A DNA stretch of 64,000 bases, taken from the NCBI GenBank assembly GCA_021647585.1, contig JAKIUK010000003.1, positions 33,273-97,272 on the forward strand. The letters are read 5' to 3'. The notes beneath the pieces are model-generated. The model saw nothing but the letters and a program-made list of their open reading frames with translations. It was not told where the DNA came from and ran no database searches. Each line of letters opens with the position of its first letter. Position 1 is the stretch's first letter. Positions 62,023 through 64,000 of this stretch are shown here, piece after piece. The stretch comes from Methylococcaceae bacterium (lineage in GTDB: Bacteria > Pseudomonadota > Gammaproteobacteria > Methylococcales > Methylomonadaceae). The position numbers were made by a program, and so were the translations under genes.

Positions 62023-63789
62023 ATGCATAAAACACAATCCGGTGATCGCAGATTTAGCGCATTAACCCAACTGATCGTTTTTTTCAAACCTTATAAAAGT
62101 AGAATGCTGCTGGCATTTTTGGTCTTGATCATAGCAGCCGGTGCCACATTGACATTACCTATTGCCATCAAATTAATTATTGACCAGGGCTATTTACTAC
62201 AACAGCCTGAACTGATTAATCAATACTTCATCCTGCTTATTGCTATTGTTGCCGTCATGGCCGTATTTTCAGCCGCTCGATTTTATTTGGTGATGTGGCT
62301 GGGGGAACGTATTGTTGCGGATATCCGCTCAAAACTATACCAACATATACTAAAAATGGAGCCGGCCTTTTTTGAAACCACCCGTACTGGGGAAATATTA
62401 TCGCGACTAACTACCGATACCACATTAGTCCAGTCCGTTGTAGGCGCAGGAATTTCAGTCACATTACGTTGTTCTTTTTTACTCACAGGCAGTTTGGTCA
62501 TGTTATCAGTGACCAACCTGCAACTCACCGGTTTAATTTTAATCATTGTTCCTTTAGTTATACTGCCATTAATCATCTTCGGACGCAAAATCAGACGCTT
62601 ATCAAAAAAGAATCAGGACTGCATCGCTGAATCCAGTGCCATAGCCGGAGAAACATTCAATGCCATACAAATGCTTCAATCCTATCTTCTGGAAGACTTT
62701 TATAGTCAGCGTTTTAATGCATCCGTCGAAAACGCATTTAATACCGCACGAAAACGATTGACGGCCAGAGCTTTATTAGCTGCTTTTGCCATATTTATTG
62801 TTTTCAGTGCGATGATGGCTATTGTCTGGTTAGGTGCCCAATGGGTACTGGCCGGAAAAATGACCCTAGGGGAACTCAGTCAATTTCTGATTTATGCCAT
62901 TATGGTCGCAACTAATTCCGCCGCACTCAGTGAAGTATGGGGAGACATCCAAAGAGCGGCCGGGGCAATGGAACGTATCCTGGAGTTATTGAAATCACAA
63001 CCTGAAATTGTTTCACCCAGACATCCCCAGTTAATACTATTATCTAAACTTGAAGCCATACATTTTAAGCATGTTTTTTTCAACTATCCTTCGCGACCCG
63101 AGCAACATGCCTTGCACAATTTCAGCCTCAACATTGCACCGGGTGAAACAATTGCACTGGTTGGCCCTTCAGGAGCCGGTAAGAGTACTGTATTCCAATT
63201 GTTGTTACGTTTTTATGAAATACAACAGGGGAACATAACCTTGGGCGGAATTGATATAACACAATCCGATATTAAACAATTGAGACAAGCTTGTGCCATC
63301 GTTCCCCAGGAAACCTCAATATTCGCTGCCAGTGTCATGGAAAATATTCGCTATGGAAAACCTGACGCTAGCGATGATGAAATCAGAACAGCGGCTAAAG
63401 CTGCTGCTGCCGATGAATTTATCCAAAGACTTCCCGAGGGATACGATACCTCTCTGGGTGAACGCGGAATCAGACTATCGGGTGGCCAACGCCAGCGGAT
63501 AGCAATAGCAAGAGCCATGCTCAAAAATGCACCTGTTTTATTATTGGATGAAGCAACCAGCTCTCTGGATGCAGAAAGTGAAAAACTGGTTCAGGATGCA
63601 CTACAGCATCTAATGCAAAACCGTACAACTCTAGTCATCGCACATCGCCTTGCTACCGTTTTGCGAGCCGATAGAATTGTAGTAATGAATCACGGAGAAA
63701 TTGTAGCCATAGGGAATCATCAGGAATTGCTTGAACAAAAGGGACTATATGCCAGATTGGCGGCTTTGCAGTTTGGTGAAATCCATTGA
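62023..63789 (+). CDS. Half-size ABC exporter (MsbA-like, type IV fold)
   Basis: Membrane domain with six helices (about 25-310) fused to an ATPase domain: Walker A GPSGAGKST (~382), Q-loop PQETSIFAASVMENIRYG, signature LSGGQRQRIAIARAM, Walker B VLLLDEATSSLD and H-loop VIAHRLATV. It has 588 aa, the MsbA/BmrA size; it would act as a homodimer. The substrate (lipid or drug) cannot be told. It is divergent from the AttH operon. Confidence 0.92.
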   Translation: MHKTQSGDRRFSALTQLIVFFKPYKSRMLLAFLVLIIAAGATLTLPIAIKLIIDQGYLLQQPELINQYFILLIAIVAVMAVFSAARFYLVMWLGERIVADIRSKLYQHILKMEPAFFETTRTGEILSRLTTDTTLVQSVVGAGISVTLRCSFLLTGSLVMLSVTNLQLTGLILIIVPLVILPLIIFGRKIRRLSKKNQDCIAESSAIAGETFNAIQMLQSYLLEDFYSQRFNASVENAFNTARKRLTARALLAAFAIFIVFSAMMAIVWLGAQWVLAGKMTLGELSQFLIYAIMVATNSAALSEVWGDIQRAAGAMERILELLKSQPEIVSPRHPQLILLSKLEAIHFKHVFFNYPSRPEQHALHNFSLNIAPGETIALVGPSGAGKSTVFQLLLRFYEIQQGNITLGGIDITQSDIKQLRQACAIVPQETSIFAASVMENIRYGKPDASDDEIRTAAKAAAADEFIQRLPEGYDTSLGERGIRLSGGQRQRIAIARAMLKNAPVLLLDEATSSLDAESEKLVQDALQHLMQNRTTLVIAHRLATVLRADRIVVMNHGEIVAIGNHQELLEQKGLYARLAALQFGEIH

Positions 63790-63800
63790 TCAGGAATACC

Positions 63801-64000
63801 TAGTGGTCTGGCAACTTTGGTTTGATGGTTAATTAATGTATTATCTCAAGTATTAATTGTAACCAACTGATACTTGAGTCTATAGCATGCCAGCCAAGAA
63901 ATATAAAGTTAACTTGTCGGAAGATGAACGTGTTTATTTAAAGCAGCTTATATCAACAGGTAAAGCTGCAGCTCGTAAAATAACCCATGCTCAAATATTG
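63801..64000 (+). mobile_element. Left end of an IS630-family insertion sequence
   Basis: From TA at 63801-63802 the sequence GTGGTCTGGCAACTTTGG begins an apparent IS end, followed by an internal inverted repeat CTCAAGTATT/GATACTTGAG (63845-63879) and a transposase start. IS630/Tc1-type elements use a TA target. The right end is beyond the window. Confidence 0.75.
63887..64000 (+). CDS. IS630-family transposase, 3' partial
   Basis: The first 38 codons read MPAKKYKVNLSEDERVYLKQ, then LISTGKAAARKITHAQIL, the typical N-terminal helix-turn-helix start of IS630 transposases. The DDE catalytic domain would lie beyond the window end. Confidence 0.88.
   Translation, partial: MPAKKYKVNLSEDERVYLKQLISTGKAAARKITHAQIL

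Overview
The window reads as the chromosome of an AT-rich (roughly 40% GC by eye) gammaproteobacterium that uses one-carbon compounds, most likely a type I methanotroph or close relative (Methylococcales). The strongest pointer is a one-carbon/serine-cycle cluster at 43.6-50.6 kb: malate dehydrogenase on the minus strand, divergent from mtdA (methylene-H4F/H4MPT dehydrogenase), glycerate 2-kinase, glyA and formate-tetrahydrofolate ligase. Several copper-linked genes fit the same picture: an OprC/NosA-like TonB-dependent receptor, a YcnI-like (DUF1775) secreted protein whose predicted mature N-terminus is histidine, and a CotA-like multicopper oxidase. The genus is inference.

Layout. 0-8.2 kb (+): the conserved mucD-lepA-lepB-DUF4845-rnc-era-recO-pdxJ block and a PP2C phosphatase. 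8.2-13.3 kb: a sigma-54 activator and a TauE/SafE-type membrane protein (-), the copper-type receptor (+), pyrF (-). 13.8-17.8 kb: AEC transporter, cinA-like, uup; then tRNA-Ser(GGA). 18.4-26 kb: the DUF1775 protein, pyrC, an FmdB zinc ribbon, aspS, nadA and a parvulin lipoprotein. 26.1-31.7 kb: the multicopper oxidase, a LuxR-type regulator and a lysophospholipase-like lipoprotein. At 32.0 kb lies a 28-bp site matching the XerCD recombination site dif (as I recall the E. coli sequence), so the window probably spans the replication terminus. 32.1-37 kb (-): two-component system with PepSY and cytochrome b561 genes, an alpha/beta-hydrolase-like lipoprotein and a DUF1244 gene. 37.1-39.6 kb (+): a short hypothetical gene, then yciB-yciI-bolA-ppiC. 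39.6-43.3 kb: a decayed polymorphic-toxin island. 43.6-50.6 kb: one-carbon genes. 50.9-63.8 kb: yaeQ, pgi, an RCC1-repeat protein, a SagB-like oxidoreductase broken by a 26-bp duplication, an AttH/permease/ATPase export operon and a half-size ABC exporter. The window ends inside the left end of an IS630-family element.

The intergenic DNA is the most unusual part. It is full of 60-330 bp inverted-repeat elements, most flanked by TA. Several fold into hairpins whose stem sequences differ from copy to copy yet stay complementary, while the loop keeps a common motif (GTYACRTA, a short tip, then TATGCNCC). Two elements supply the stop codon of the neighbouring gene. I regard this covarying hairpin family and the dif site as the main discoveries. 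No CRISPR array or rRNA gene was seen.
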